Origin: CAMAVH01 sp046297835
Lineage (GTDB): Bacteria > Pseudomonadota > Alphaproteobacteria > SMXQ01
DNA: 64,000 bases
Assembly (NCBI GenBank): GCA_046297835.1
Contig: JBKBHI010000002.1
Location: forward strand, 62,001-126,000
Direction of reading: 5' to 3'
Shown here: one piece after another, positions 25,044 through 34,228 of the stretch
Position numbering within the stretch: position 1 is the first letter of the stretch
How the letters are laid out: each line of letters begins with the position of its first letter
Translations under genes and position numbers: made by a program
Notes under the pieces: model-generated
What the model saw: the letters and a program-made list of their open reading frames with translations, nothing else
Told to the model about the DNA's origin: nothing
Databases searched by the model: none

Positions 25044-26105
25044 ATGAACACTGCTCGTGCGATTTTTCCTCATCGCTTCCTATTGGGCCAGCTTTGGTGC
25101 TGCCTTCTCTTAATCTGTGCAATGGCGGGCTTGAACCGCGCCGTCGCTGCTGAGCCGGCGCAAAGCTTTTACAGCGGCAAGAACATCACTCTTGTGATTG
25201 GCACCGGTCCTGGCGGCGCCTACGACATCCACGGCCGTTTGCTTTCTCGCCATTTTGGAAAACACCTCGCGGGTGCGCCCAAGCTGATTGTCCAGAATAT
25301 GCCGGGCGCGGGTAGCATCACGGCATCGAATTATGTCTATGCCGTAGCGGCACAAGACGGAACTGTTCTGGCCAATATTTTGAATACCGTCCCCTTGGCT
25401 GTTGCGCTGGGCCAAGTCCAGACGCAATTCGATCCCTCAAAGTTTCAGTGGATCGGCAACATGGTGCGTGAAGTTTATGTCGTCATGGTCTGGCATACGG
25501 CGCCGGCAAAAAGCATCGAAGATGCAAAATCGGCGAATGTTCTTCTAGGTGCCACTTCCCCCGCTGCTTTGAGCGGTATCTACCCGCCTGTGTTCAATGA
25601 TCTGTTGGGCACCAAGTTTCAACGGATTGCGGGATACAAAGAAGCCGTCGCGATCGACTTGGCAGTTGAACGCGGCGAAGTTCACGGCCGAGCTGGCGAG
25701 ACATGGTATGGCCGAACCGGAACGATGTGGGAATGGGTACGCGATGGCAAAGGCAAGATCATTCTTCAGATCGGCTTCAATAAGGCCGATGAGCTGCAAG
25801 ACGTGCCGCTGTTCTTGGATCTTGTGAAGAACGATCCAGAGAAACGCCAACTCGCTGAACTGTTTTCGTCGCCGGCCTTATTTGGAAAACCCACGGTCGT
25901 TTCGCCGAATGTCCCGGCCGACCGCGTGAGCCTCCTCCGGCGCGCCTATGCGGACACGATGAAAGATCCCGAGTTTCTCGCTGATGCCAAGAAGCTTGGA
26001 ATCAATATCGAGCCCGTTTCCGGCGATGAGCTTTCCAAGCTTGCGAAAAGCTTTGGTGAAATCTCGCCTACTTTGCTTGACCAAGCTAAACGTATGGCCA
26101 ACTAA
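25044..26105 (+). CDS. Bug/TctC-family periplasmic solute-binding protein, second copy
   Basis: A 353-residue protein with an N-terminal export signal: hydrophobic LLGQLWCCLLLICAMAGL region, cleavage likely after VAA. The family core follows (ITLVIGTGPGGAYDIHGRLL; IVQNMPGAGSITASNYVYA). It is homologous to the protein encoded at 4371-5378, with the same G-YDI-R-LSRH-GKHL pattern, so both clusters use this binding-protein subtype. It is transcribed away from the UbiD gene under probable MarR control. TctA/TctB partners are absent. Confidence 0.9.
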   Translation: MNTARAIFPHRFLLGQLWCCLLLICAMAGLNRAVAAEPAQSFYSGKNITLVIGTGPGGAYDIHGRLLSRHFGKHLAGAPKLIVQNMPGAGSITASNYVYAVAAQDGTVLANILNTVPLAVALGQVQTQFDPSKFQWIGNMVREVYVVMVWHTAPAKSIEDAKSANVLLGATSPAALSGIYPPVFNDLLGTKFQRIAGYKEAVAIDLAVERGEVHGRAGETWYGRTGTMWEWVRDGKGKIILQIGFNKADELQDVPLFLDLVKNDPEKRQLAELFSSPALFGKPTVVSPNVPADRVSLLRRAYADTMKDPEFLADAKKLGINIEPVSGDELSKLAKSFGEISPTLLDQAKRMAN

Positions 26106-26772
26106 GCTGCTGTAGAGATGTGCATAACTGGGGTTGATCTTCTGCGCCAGCCTTGGCGTGAGAGCAACCTCGGCGCACATACGTTAAGCCCAATCGCTTC
26201 TCTGTACATGTAAGCTGCAGCATGATCTGCACTCATGCCGGTGGTGATAATGTCGCCGGAGGGGGTTGTCCGTCTAACGCAACTTGTCCGAGGACCGTTA
26301 TAGCTTCCTCAATTTCGACGGCGTTTATGCTTGGACCTGTTCCTCCTCGGCCTTGACGGGACTTCGTCATTGCCCCGCCGGACCGCTGCATCGACGACAC
26401 GGCGCAGCAGATTCGTCATTTCGGATATATAGATTACCCTCCGGCAAGGCATGGCGCCGCGCGGCGGCGTTCACGGCAAGGCCTTCGGATAAAAGCCCGG
26501 ATCGCCCCTTCATCGCCCCTGTGGTTGGAAGGTTACGTCTGGGGCTAAGCATAGCACACTCCGCTTATTGATTCCGGACCTCCCACCAGTCTGGCCACCG
26601 CACTTTCCTAGGTGTTCGCGCCGCGGCCATGACGGTCTCCTGTCCGGCGATGATCTGTAGACTGTAATAGGGCGCGCCGGCCGATCGGCACGAGCGATAC
26701 AGCGCGCCGCAGCACCGCAGATCAGATGTTCTGGAAAAGGAACCAATAGGCGGGGCCTATATAGAACCTAAT
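26106..26772. other. gene-free stretch between the catabolic cluster and the defence island
   Basis: These 667 bases hold only short open frames with no recognisable domain (for example 26284-26571 plus and 26510-26746 minus). The sequence is GC-rich and looks like decayed or junction DNA marking the boundary of the accessory island. I found no clear inverted repeat or transposase remnant. Confidence 0.4.
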
Positions 26773-29700
26773 TTATCCGCGCCATTCCGACCGCTCGGCA
26801 TCCTCGTCATGCCAACGCGCGTCTTCATCATAGTCGCGCGCAATACGTTCAAGCACCGCAGAAGTTCGCGGCCATTCTAGCGCAGTGGCTTTTGCATAAG
26901 CCCGGTATCGCGCTGCTTCGTCGCGCTCCAGAATGCCACCATCACCGGGCGATCGCGTTGTTACGCCCCGGCGATTGTGTGAACCAATGGCAAAGCCAGT
27001 TTCAAGATGCTTGCTGCGCGTGATTTCGATGAGCTCGCGAACAGCCACAGCTGGCCAGGCCCCATCCTCATCTGGAGGAGAAGCCGAAAGAGCTTCACCG
27101 ATCTTTTGATCGGCAATATCCGCACGTCCAACCGCAATCGCCAATTTGCGCGCTTCTTTGACCCAATTTTCCAAAAGTGCGCCGTCGATACGCCCATCCG
27201 CTTGTGTGCCTGGGACACGGTCCCACAGGCGTAGCAGATTGAAGGCCTGCGACGCCACCGCTTGAGCATGTTCTGGATTCTTAGGAGGCGGTTCCACAAT
27301 TCCGCTCTCTTCACTTGGCTTAAAAAGTGCCTTGAGAACTTCAATAAAAAATTCCGGCCGCTCTGCGAGAGCCTTAATCAGAATTTTGGGGGGCCGCGCC
27401 GAATATTCCAGGACAGGCAAATAGGCCCATTCTAGTTGCAACATTGTGTCGTCAGAAATGTTAGCCGCATCAAGCGATTTAAGAATCTCCGCTACATAAT
27501 ATTGGAACATCGTTGCTTCATTGTGGTCAGCCTCATTCTTCTCCCATGATTGCTGGATCGCCTCTTCCAAAACACGAATGAGAAGTTCGCTTGGCAACTG
27601 CTTTGGCAAGTGGTGACCGATAAACTGCAATGCCGACCTGGCACGACCTACATCGATGAGCTTACTGGCCATGAAGACAACATCGTCGACATCGCCTTCC
27701 ATCCACAAGGTCGGAATCTGTTTCCAGTAACGATCTTCAATCTCTAAGCCAGCAAGGCGCGCTTGATCCCAAGTCCAACGTCCGACAGGCAAGGCCCGCA
27801 GTATTGTCAACTCTGCGTCAATTCCCCAATGCGCCTGCTTTGCTTGTGCCAAGAGCTTTGACGCCCAAGGTTCCTTAGCTTGCGTGAAAATCGAATAGAT
27901 CAAGCCATGCGCAAGATCACGTTCACGCGGATGATCACTTTGGAGCGCCCGAGCGAGAATTTGATCACGTGTAGATGGATCGATCTCAAGCTGGGTCAAT
28001 GTTGTTCCAACATAACCGGCAAGCTCCACGCTTCGTGCAAGTGCAAAGATTCCCTCGACCCCTTCGGCATCGAGCAAATTTTTCATAGCATGTTGTCGAG
28101 CGAGCGGGATCTTAGCTTCGTTGGATCGCCAGCCATCTACGCCGGGATCGGGCAGGCCCACACCGGGCTTGAAGAGCCAAGCAATACGCTCAATGGAATC
28201 ATTGGGCTCAAACGCATGATAAACCGCTTCAATGTCATTCAACACATCTACATCCCAAGACCATTCCGCCTCGGGAAATTGTCGATGATGATGCAAAATT
28301 CCGCGCAGTGTTTCCCATATCTGAATACGGTCTGCGGCTGGAACAATCTGTGATTCCACCTCACGCAATTTCTTGATAGCGACTGTCTGATCAGGTGCGA
28401 GATGGCTCATTCGTTGAAGAAGTTTTGTCCAACGTTTCGGATTCTTACCTACATCTTGCAAGAGTCGAAGGGTGATTTCCTCATTGCCCTGCTTTAACAG
28501 CGCGTAGGTCACAATCTCCTGTTTGTCTTGCGAGTAGTCTCGCCAACGTGGATATGGCGACGGCGTAATGACGCCATGTCTACTTGGCAACATGCTGAGT
28601 TGGAGCTTCCACGCAGAATCCGGCTCTATTTTTCGCAAATGATCGAGCGCTCGTAAGCGCTCCGTCAAAGAGGCGTAGGTTTGCGGGAACCAAAGCGAAA
28701 AAATCTTCGCAAGGCTATTATCGGGTCGGTTTGAATACTTGCCGCCTGGATCAAGACTATCCAGTTTGGCAAGTGTCGCCGATACGCGCCCCAGATTTTG
28801 CGGCGACCAAGCCAGAGATTCCAAGGCCCAAAGCAGATTAGAGATATGCTCGCCGCCAAATGGTCCGCCATCGGCACCAAAGAGGCTTAGAATCGGCCGA
28901 TCATTCCGCAACAGACTGTCATCGATCGCATCGAGAAACTGCATTGGTGCAGCTTCGGCCAGCAGGCGAAAATCTCGTGATAGCGACCACCAGCGTTCCC
29001 GCGATGCGCCATCAAGCAATTTATGAACGATATATTCGGCGCGACTTCGAACTCCCGCGACGCTCACGACACGATCACCGAATAGCGAAAGTAGAATAAG
29101 AGTTTCTCCCAAACCATTCCGCAAATAGCCGGAATACTCTGGACGAATACCCTTGGTCGCGGCCATCCAACGTTCTTCAGGGTCAACGTCATAACGCGGG
29201 TCATGCGCACCCAACACGTCAAGTGCTGCAGCTTCAAAATGGGCAATGTCCGTTGCCGACAAGTATTTTGCCAAAAGTGACCAAGCATTTTGGGGAGATG
29301 CGATCTTCCAGGCCGTGCCAACTTTACGGATTGGGCTATCGACTTTTGTCACTAGTGCTGTGAGATCAGCGGCAATATCTGCATAAGGTGCCTTGCCAAG
29401 ACGAGCCAATATCTCCTTGTCGGATTCCACTTGCTCGTTCCAGCCGCCGGCCATAAGCGCGGCGAGCAGTCCGCGAGAAGGGCGCGTGCCCGCCCAATCT
29501 GGCAATCGTCCCGGCGCAGATGGAATTAAACGACGGAGAATTGCGAGGCTACGCGATGAATCACGAGCTAGGCTTTCTGCGCGCGGCGCTGGCACACCCG
29601 CATCAGTAAGCGCACGCTCTATCGCATTACGTGAGGGACGCGCAAGACGCCGATAATCGCCGTTTTCGTCGGTGTTACCGCCGTATGTGAGAAGCACATG

Positions 29701-30831
29701 GTGTCCGCGCTGAGCAAGGCGTCCTGCCAACCCAGCCTCAGGATCCATCAGAACAATAATCAATGGTGTAATGCTGTCAGCCAGCATTCGGGCAGTTTCA
29801 GCACTAGTCGCAACCAGGCAGCGATTCAAATAGTGTTGGGCCGCATCGGAAGGCAACTGGCTAATGGCTGCGAACGCAAAGGCAGCCGCCTCATCAGCGG
29901 ATTCAGCCTGTAGGGCAAGAAGAGAAGCGCTAGAACGTAGCCACTGCAAAACAGCAATGGCGTCATCGTCGCGATCTGCCAAAATTAGGTCCTGTGTCAG
30001 TGGCGTTTGTGTTGCCAAAGACCATTCCAGCCAGACTTCTTCTAGCTGTCGAACGCCAACTGGGCGTTTTCCGATATGTGTCGCGAGCCATTGGCCCACT
30101 GCAGGATATAGCTCGATCCAATGAACAAGATCTGTCGCGTCATATGCCTGAACATCGCGCCATAGATTGAGCGCACGTTTGTCCGCAACCCATTTTTCAC
30201 GCTGAGCCCAATGTCTCGGTGTGACGAAGATAAAGGTGGCATCCAGAGGTTTAATTTCGCCGGGGGCCATTGAACGTTTTTTAAAATCGTCGCTGGCTTT
30301 GCTAGCTATGTCTTGCCGTTGGGTACCAATCTCCCATCCAGAAGTCCCCTCAGGCACATAGCGGCTCGCTTGACTGGCTCGCGTGATTCCATCCCAACCT
30401 GGATGTTGAACACCCTCGTCTGCAGGAAAATGAATATCGATTCCTGGCCCATGCGCGGCCCGAATTAGCTTCGCAATCAACGTCGGCATTGCGGCCTGAC
30501 CATCACGGCGCTCGGCCCACTGCGCAAGGTCTGTGGCATCAACCCAACGGACGGGAGCACCGGAGCTATTGCTAGCGGCAAGTGCAGGTAGCTGGGGGCC
30601 AATGACCGCGCCCCCCGACAGAAAATGAACGCCTTCACTTTCCAGGGCCTTCCTCATGGCTTCAGCATTATTAGGAACGGGCGTTCGTTGCCCCCGTTCG
30701 AAATCAGCTACCGTTGAAGCTGCAACCCCGGCTTTTTTGGCCAAATCCTGTTGCGACCATGCCAATAGCGCCCGAGCTGCACGAATTTGCTTAGGCGTGA
30801 GATCCCCAGGGGTTGCTTCTGGCGCTTTCAT
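26773..30831 (-). CDS. large HTH / PD-(D/E)XK-like / STAND-like putative defence protein
   Basis: A 1352-residue protein. Residues 11-70 are an XRE helix-turn-helix (QIRAARALLAWSQQDLAKKAG; VADFERGQRTP). Residues 125-280 resemble a PD-(D/E)XK nuclease: GIDIHFPADEG, PGWDG (Asp147), GWEIGTQ (Glu167), ASKASDDFKKR (Lys178). Residues 290-480 look like a STAND NTPase without a Walker A motif: AESADEAAAF where a P-loop would be, and LIIVLMDPE as a Walker B-like strand. The remaining 850 residues are helical repeats with Trp-rich spacing. This order (effector, switch, sensor) recalls antiviral STAND proteins. It is divergent from an AbiE pair over a 113-base operator-rich gap. Confidence 0.65.
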   Translation of the reverse strand: MKAPEATPGDLTPKQIRAARALLAWSQQDLAKKAGVAASTVADFERGQRTPVPNNAEAMRKALESEGVHFLSGGAVIGPQLPALAASNSSGAPVRWVDATDLAQWAERRDGQAAMPTLIAKLIRAAHGPGIDIHFPADEGVQHPGWDGITRASQASRYVPEGTSGWEIGTQRQDIASKASDDFKKRSMAPGEIKPLDATFIFVTPRHWAQREKWVADKRALNLWRDVQAYDATDLVHWIELYPAVGQWLATHIGKRPVGVRQLEEVWLEWSLATQTPLTQDLILADRDDDAIAVLQWLRSSASLLALQAESADEAAAFAFAAISQLPSDAAQHYLNRCLVATSAETARMLADSITPLIIVLMDPEAGLAGRLAQRGHHVLLTYGGNTDENGDYRRLARPSRNAIERALTDAGVPAPRAESLARDSSRSLAILRRLIPSAPGRLPDWAGTRPSRGLLAALMAGGWNEQVESDKEILARLGKAPYADIAADLTALVTKVDSPIRKVGTAWKIASPQNAWSLLAKYLSATDIAHFEAAALDVLGAHDPRYDVDPEERWMAATKGIRPEYSGYLRNGLGETLILLSLFGDRVVSVAGVRSRAEYIVHKLLDGASRERWWSLSRDFRLLAEAAPMQFLDAIDDSLLRNDRPILSLFGADGGPFGGEHISNLLWALESLAWSPQNLGRVSATLAKLDSLDPGGKYSNRPDNSLAKIFSLWFPQTYASLTERLRALDHLRKIEPDSAWKLQLSMLPSRHGVITPSPYPRWRDYSQDKQEIVTYALLKQGNEEITLRLLQDVGKNPKRWTKLLQRMSHLAPDQTVAIKKLREVESQIVPAADRIQIWETLRGILHHHRQFPEAEWSWDVDVLNDIEAVYHAFEPNDSIERIAWLFKPGVGLPDPGVDGWRSNEAKIPLARQHAMKNLLDAEGVEGIFALARSVELAGYVGTTLTQLEIDPSTRDQILARALQSDHPRERDLAHGLIYSIFTQAKEPWASKLLAQAKQAHWGIDAELTILRALPVGRWTWDQARLAGLEIEDRYWKQIPTLWMEGDVDDVVFMASKLIDVGRARSALQFIGHHLPKQLPSELLIRVLEEAIQQSWEKNEADHNEATMFQYYVAEILKSLDAANISDDTMLQLEWAYLPVLEYSARPPKILIKALAERPEFFIEVLKALFKPSEESGIVEPPPKNPEHAQAVASQAFNLLRLWDRVPGTQADGRIDGALLENWVKEARKLAIAVGRADIADQKIGEALSASPPDEDGAWPAVAVRELIEITRSKHLETGFAIGSHNRRGVTTRSPGDGGILERDEAARYRAYAKATALEWPRTSAVLERIARDYDEDARWHDEDAERSEWRG

Positions 30832-30850
30832 GTCATATTATTTATATGAC
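30832..30850. promoter_or_regulatory. inverted repeat at the start of the large HTH gene
   Basis: GTCATA (30832-30837) and TATGAC (30845-30850) are perfect inverted arms with a 7-base AT spacer, immediately upstream of the gene starting at 30831. It is a plausible site for autorepression by that protein's HTH. Confidence 0.45.
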
Positions 30851-30870
30851 GTCGTAGCTTATTCAAGATA

Positions 30871-30892
30871 AATGCACTGGGAACGGTGCATT
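30871..30892. promoter_or_regulatory. inverted repeat in the divergent abiE promoter region
   Basis: AATGCAC (30871-30877) and GTGCATT (30886-30892) are perfect 7-base arms with an 8-base spacer, central in the 113-base gap between the large HTH gene and abiEi. Confidence 0.45.
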
Positions 30893-30917
30893 TGTTATTT
30901 TTTGAAGTCTTTTATTT

Positions 30918-30934
30918 ATAAATACCGTATTTAT
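30918..30934. promoter_or_regulatory. candidate AbiEi operator
   Basis: ATAAATA (30918-30924), CCG, TATTTAT (30928-30934) is a perfect 7-base inverted repeat ending 10 bases before the abiEi ATG. It overlaps a second 12-base palindrome at 30913-30924. AbiEi antitoxins are known to repress their own promoter through inverted repeats. Confidence 0.5.
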
Positions 30935-30944
30935 ATAACAATCC

Positions 30945-31559
30945 ATGGCGAACGTCCTAGAATCTCCGGCCGACCGTGCGCTCACACTCGCTAAAGAGCG
31001 GGGCATCGCCCGTGCGCGCGATTTTCAAGCCGCCGGCATACCACTCGTTTACCTCAAGCGCCTTTGCAACGATGGGCGCCTGATTCAACTCGCCCGCGGA
31101 CTGTATCAAATTCCTGATCTTGCGGGGACCGACGCAGCCCATAGCCTCGCTGAAGCCGTCAGGCTGATGCCACGAGGGGTTATCTGCCTCCTTTCCGCGC
31201 TTCGTCAGCATGGCCTGACCACACAACTCCCCCGTGGGGTTTGGATAACGCTTCCGCGAAAATCGCGGGCCCCAAAATCGGCACCGTTTTCCCTCGAAAT
31301 TATCTATGCAACTGAACCGGCTCTATCCTCGCACATTCAGCATATCACCGTCGAAGGTGTGCAGGTGCCAATCTATGATGTACCAAAGACGATCGCTGAT
31401 TGCTTCAAGCACCGTCGTCGCGTCGGCCTCGACGTCGCCGTGGAAAGCCTACGCGATGCGCTCAATCAACGTAAAACAACGGCGGCGCTTATCATGCAAG
31501 CCGCCGCACTTAATCGCGTCACCAACGTGATACGCCCTTATGTCGAAGCACTGGTATGA
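30945..31559 (+). CDS. abiEi: AbiEi-family antitoxin / transcriptional regulator
   Basis: A 204-residue protein. An N-terminal winged helix (RALTLAKERGIARARDFQAAG; YLKRLCNDGRLIQLARGLYQIP) is followed by the AbiEi C-terminal domain (GVICLLSALRQHGLTTQLP; VPIYDVPKTIADCFKHRRRVG). In type IV toxin-antitoxin systems it represses the operon and counters the nucleotidyltransferase toxin. The downstream toxin gene overlaps it by ATGA at 31556, the usual layout. Palindromes upstream fit negative autoregulation. Confidence 0.9.
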   Translation: MANVLESPADRALTLAKERGIARARDFQAAGIPLVYLKRLCNDGRLIQLARGLYQIPDLAGTDAAHSLAEAVRLMPRGVICLLSALRQHGLTTQLPRGVWITLPRKSRAPKSAPFSLEIIYATEPALSSHIQHITVEGVQVPIYDVPKTIADCFKHRRRVGLDVAVESLRDALNQRKTTAALIMQAAALNRVTNVIRPYVEALV

Positions 31560-32482
31560 AGAAAATCAAAAATCTTCCCGTGTCTCTTCAGGCAAAGTTG
31601 TTGGCTTACGCCAAAGCTAACGGCGATGACTATAACCGCACGCTTGTTCGGTATGGCATCGAACGCTTTTTGTTTCGTCTATCGCAGCATCCTGATCGCG
31701 ATCGCTTTGTCCTCAAAGGTGCGATGCTGTTCATCACTTGGCCGGAAGGCGCACAACGACCGACCGGTGATTTGGACGTGCTGGCCTATGGTCCACCCGA
31801 GGTCGCAAGCATGAGCACCTTCATCAAGAATATATGCTCTATCCCCGGCCTCGAATCAGAAGACGGACTGATGTTTGCTCTCGACAAAATTGTTGTCGAG
31901 GCTGTCCGTGAAGATGCGGGCTATCAAGGACTTCGAGTCGAAGTGCCCATGACCCTCGGGACCACCAGAATTAACCTGCAAATCGATGTCGGATTTGGTG
32001 ATGCAGTCTATCCCCCGCCCAAAAGAATCAGTTTTCCATGTCTCCTACCTGCAGATATGCCGGCGCCACAGGTTCTCGCATATCCGCCAGAGACCGTAAT
32101 CGCAGAAAAGTTCGAGGCGATGGTGCGCTTCGGCGAAGCCGACAGCCGACTCAAAGACTTCAATGATATATGGGCGATCATGAAGACTTTTAATTTCGAG
32201 ATGGCGACATTGGTCGAAGCAGTGCTCGGGACGTTCAATCGTCGTGGCACGGTCCTGCCTAATAGCGTGCCCTTTGCTTTAACCGCTGAGTTTGGGCAGC
32301 TCCCAGAAAAGCGTAGGATGTGGAATGCCTTTCTCGGCCGCAACCCACCTGCCATGCCACCGCCACCTCTAGATGATCTCCTGACTGAACTTCGGGGATT
32401 CTTTGGGCCCATGTTAGCTGCCGCTGCTCGCTCTGATAACGCTCGCGGCCAATGGGATCCAATTCGTGGCTGGGTTGTCTAA
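31556..32482 (+). CDS. abiEii: AbiEii-family nucleotidyltransferase toxin
   Basis: A 308-residue protein of the AbiEii/AbiGii family. The nucleotidyltransferase motif is FVLKGAMLFITW followed by RPTGDLDVLAYG, with further acidic strands (INLQIDVGFGD) and the YPPETVIAEKFEAM..G..DSRLKDFNDIW helical region. Related toxins transfer nucleotides to tRNA acceptor ends and cause growth arrest during phage infection. It is translationally coupled to the antitoxin gene. All expected motifs look intact, so the module is probably functional. Confidence 0.9.
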   Translation: MKKIKNLPVSLQAKLLAYAKANGDDYNRTLVRYGIERFLFRLSQHPDRDRFVLKGAMLFITWPEGAQRPTGDLDVLAYGPPEVASMSTFIKNICSIPGLESEDGLMFALDKIVVEAVREDAGYQGLRVEVPMTLGTTRINLQIDVGFGDAVYPPPKRISFPCLLPADMPAPQVLAYPPETVIAEKFEAMVRFGEADSRLKDFNDIWAIMKTFNFEMATLVEAVLGTFNRRGTVLPNSVPFALTAEFGQLPEKRRMWNAFLGRNPPAMPPPPLDDLLTELRGFFGPMLAAAARSDNARGQWDPIRGWVV

Positions 32483-32755
32483 ATTCACCCAACACTTCGA
32501 AACGTGGCAATAGTCGACATGGACCAATTTGCGTCCACGATGACTGCTCGAGGCCTGTTGCATCTCTTTTTGCGCCGTTACCCTAAAAACCGCCCTCGAT
32601 ATAGTCATGGCATCGCAGAGCGGATGTACGAAAAAGGAACGGATCGACAGATCCGATGCAGTCTCAGATTTATAGAAATCCGGCATTGGCCGCGTCGATA
32701 ACGCGTCTAGACGGCCCCCATCCTGAGGCTGATAATCCTAAACCTGGGGGACCAA

Positions 32756-33583
32756 ATGGCACAGCTCACTGCCGCCGCAAAGCCAAACAGCTGGCAAGAC
32801 ACCTGCTCACGCGCACTGCTTGATTGCGTGCGAAAGGAAGTCAACAAAGCCGGTGCCGGGCGGTCTCTTTGGGCGCTAAAGCGCCGAGCTTTTGCCGAGC
32901 AACAGCGTGTCATCCTCGCCGATATTGATCTGAAGGGTGCCGCACTGCGCGGATTCGATTTTCGCTATTGCTATATCGTCCGCTGCGATTTTGCTGAGTG
33001 CGATCTGACCGGCACGGATTTTCGCGCCACCATGATGCGCCGTGTGCATTTTACCCGCGCCAACCTTTCTGGTGTGAATTTGAACGGCGCCGATCTCAGT
33101 AGTGATTGCAATCTTCACGCTTTGCATTTCGATGACGAAAGCCAATTCGATTTGGCGGGCGATATCAGTGAGGAAAATCGCGCGGGGCCGGCCTTGAAAC
33201 AACGGATCGACGATCATCGCTATGTCGGCGATGTCCGGCGCTTGACCCGCAGCCCGCTCGGCAAAATCTGGAACTTCGTGACCGATTATGGCCGTAGCAT
33301 CAAACGACTGGTTCTGGTCTCAATCGGCATCAACGCTGTCTTCACCCTGCTCTACGGGTTCATTCATTGGTTGGCCCCCGAACGCCTGCCGTCGCCGAGT
33401 TCTCAGACAGCCTTGGAAATGCTGTTGCTGTCGTTCCAGAAATTTCTCAACACGACCTCGCCCATCGAGTCGTCCGATCTCCTCGTCAATGCAGTCTTTG
33501 TCGTCCATGTAACGATCGGTCTGGCAGCGCTCGGTATCTTCGTTGCACTTCTCTCCAAGCGTCTCGTGGCGAGCCTGCGATGA
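32756..33583 (+). CDS. pentapeptide-repeat membrane protein
   Basis: A 275-residue protein with three parts. Residues 60-125 are pentapeptide repeats of the A(D/N)LXX type (ADIDLKGAALRGFDF; CDFAECDLTGTDF; ANLSGVNLNGADLS). A short charged linker follows. The C-terminal hairpin has two transmembrane helices (LVLVSIGINAVFTLLYGFI; VVHVTIGLAALGIFVALL) flanking a segment with LEMLLLSFQKFL, an arrangement seen in small channels but without a potassium filter. ATG 32756 follows a GGGGGACC site. Its stop overlaps the next start by ATGA, so it is coupled to the GT51 gene. It could anchor the cytosolic GT51 protein at the membrane or act as a pore; both are inferences. Confidence 0.8.
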   Translation: MAQLTAAAKPNSWQDTCSRALLDCVRKEVNKAGAGRSLWALKRRAFAEQQRVILADIDLKGAALRGFDFRYCYIVRCDFAECDLTGTDFRATMMRRVHFTRANLSGVNLNGADLSSDCNLHALHFDDESQFDLAGDISEENRAGPALKQRIDDHRYVGDVRRLTRSPLGKIWNFVTDYGRSIKRLVLVSIGINAVFTLLYGFIHWLAPERLPSPSSQTALEMLLLSFQKFLNTTSPIESSDLLVNAVFVVHVTIGLAALGIFVALLSKRLVASLR

Positions 33584-34185
33584 CCCGCTTAGACCAGCTC
33601 ATCCAGACCACCAAAGCTGATGCGGCCCGGTTCTTCGAAACCTTTGCCGACGATGCTCCGCTGATTTTTGAAGCGTTGCTGATTGCCGAGGATCATCGCG
33701 CAGAACGTCATCATGGCATTGACTGGTTCTCGTTACTTCGCGCCCTGGTCTTGTTTCCACGCACGCGGAAACTGCGCGGGGTAAGTACCATCGAGCAGCA
33801 ATATGTTCGCACCGTCTTTAAACGCCGAGGTTCACTGATTTGGTGCAAATTACGCGAACTATGGCTGTCCTGGCGCCTCGCGGGCACATTGTGCAAACAA
33901 GAAATATGGGCGGCCTATCTCATGCGCGCCTATTACGGCGCCCATCAAATTGGTTACGGCGCAGCCCGTCGTTCGTTTTGCCCCCAGAGAAAACCTCTCT
34001 CCATACATGCCGCCGCGGAAATTACTGCCTGTCTTAAATATCCCAAGCCCGGACAGCGCAATGCGCAATGGCGTCAAGCGCATCAAACCCGTGTGCAATA
34101 TATTCTAACCCGCTACGCGCGCCTCACGAGCGGTGCGGCCAAACGCCCCACCTCGTTCCCGTATTTACAAAATAAGCCTCTCTAA
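33580..34185 (+). CDS. stand-alone GT51 peptidoglycan glycosyltransferase domain, no export signal
   Basis: A 201-residue protein that is only a GT51 (class A PBP transglycosylase) domain. All conserved motifs are seen: IAEDHRAERHHGID with catalytic Glu37; VSTIEQQYVRTVF, matching GGSTITQQ; KLREL with second Glu93; EIWAAYLMRAYYG, matching EILE-YLN-Y-G. There is no signal peptide, transmembrane helix or transpeptidase domain, unlike PBP1-type or MtgA proteins. ATG 33580 is coupled (ATGA) to the pentapeptide gene; a longer frame to 33367 only overlaps that gene. Lipid II polymerisation from the cytoplasmic side would be toxic or need the partner, so an abortive-infection role is possible. Confidence 0.82.
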   Translation: MTRLDQLIQTTKADAARFFETFADDAPLIFEALLIAEDHRAERHHGIDWFSLLRALVLFPRTRKLRGVSTIEQQYVRTVFKRRGSLIWCKLRELWLSWRLAGTLCKQEIWAAYLMRAYYGAHQIGYGAARRSFCPQRKPLSIHAAAEITACLKYPKPGQRNAQWRQAHQTRVQYILTRYARLTSGAAKRPTSFPYLQNKPL

Positions 34186-34228
34186 AGCGTCCTAATTTTG
34201 TAATGGGCAAACGTATCTCCTCAATGTT

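Noticed and set aside
26284..26571. short plus-strand open frame in the 667-base gap
   Set aside because: There is no ribosome site, domain or sensible composition; the region was left as gene-free.
32504..32701. 65-residue open frame between AbiEii and the pentapeptide gene
   Set aside because: It has no recognisable family. An overlapping minus-strand frame is equally good, so neither is supported.
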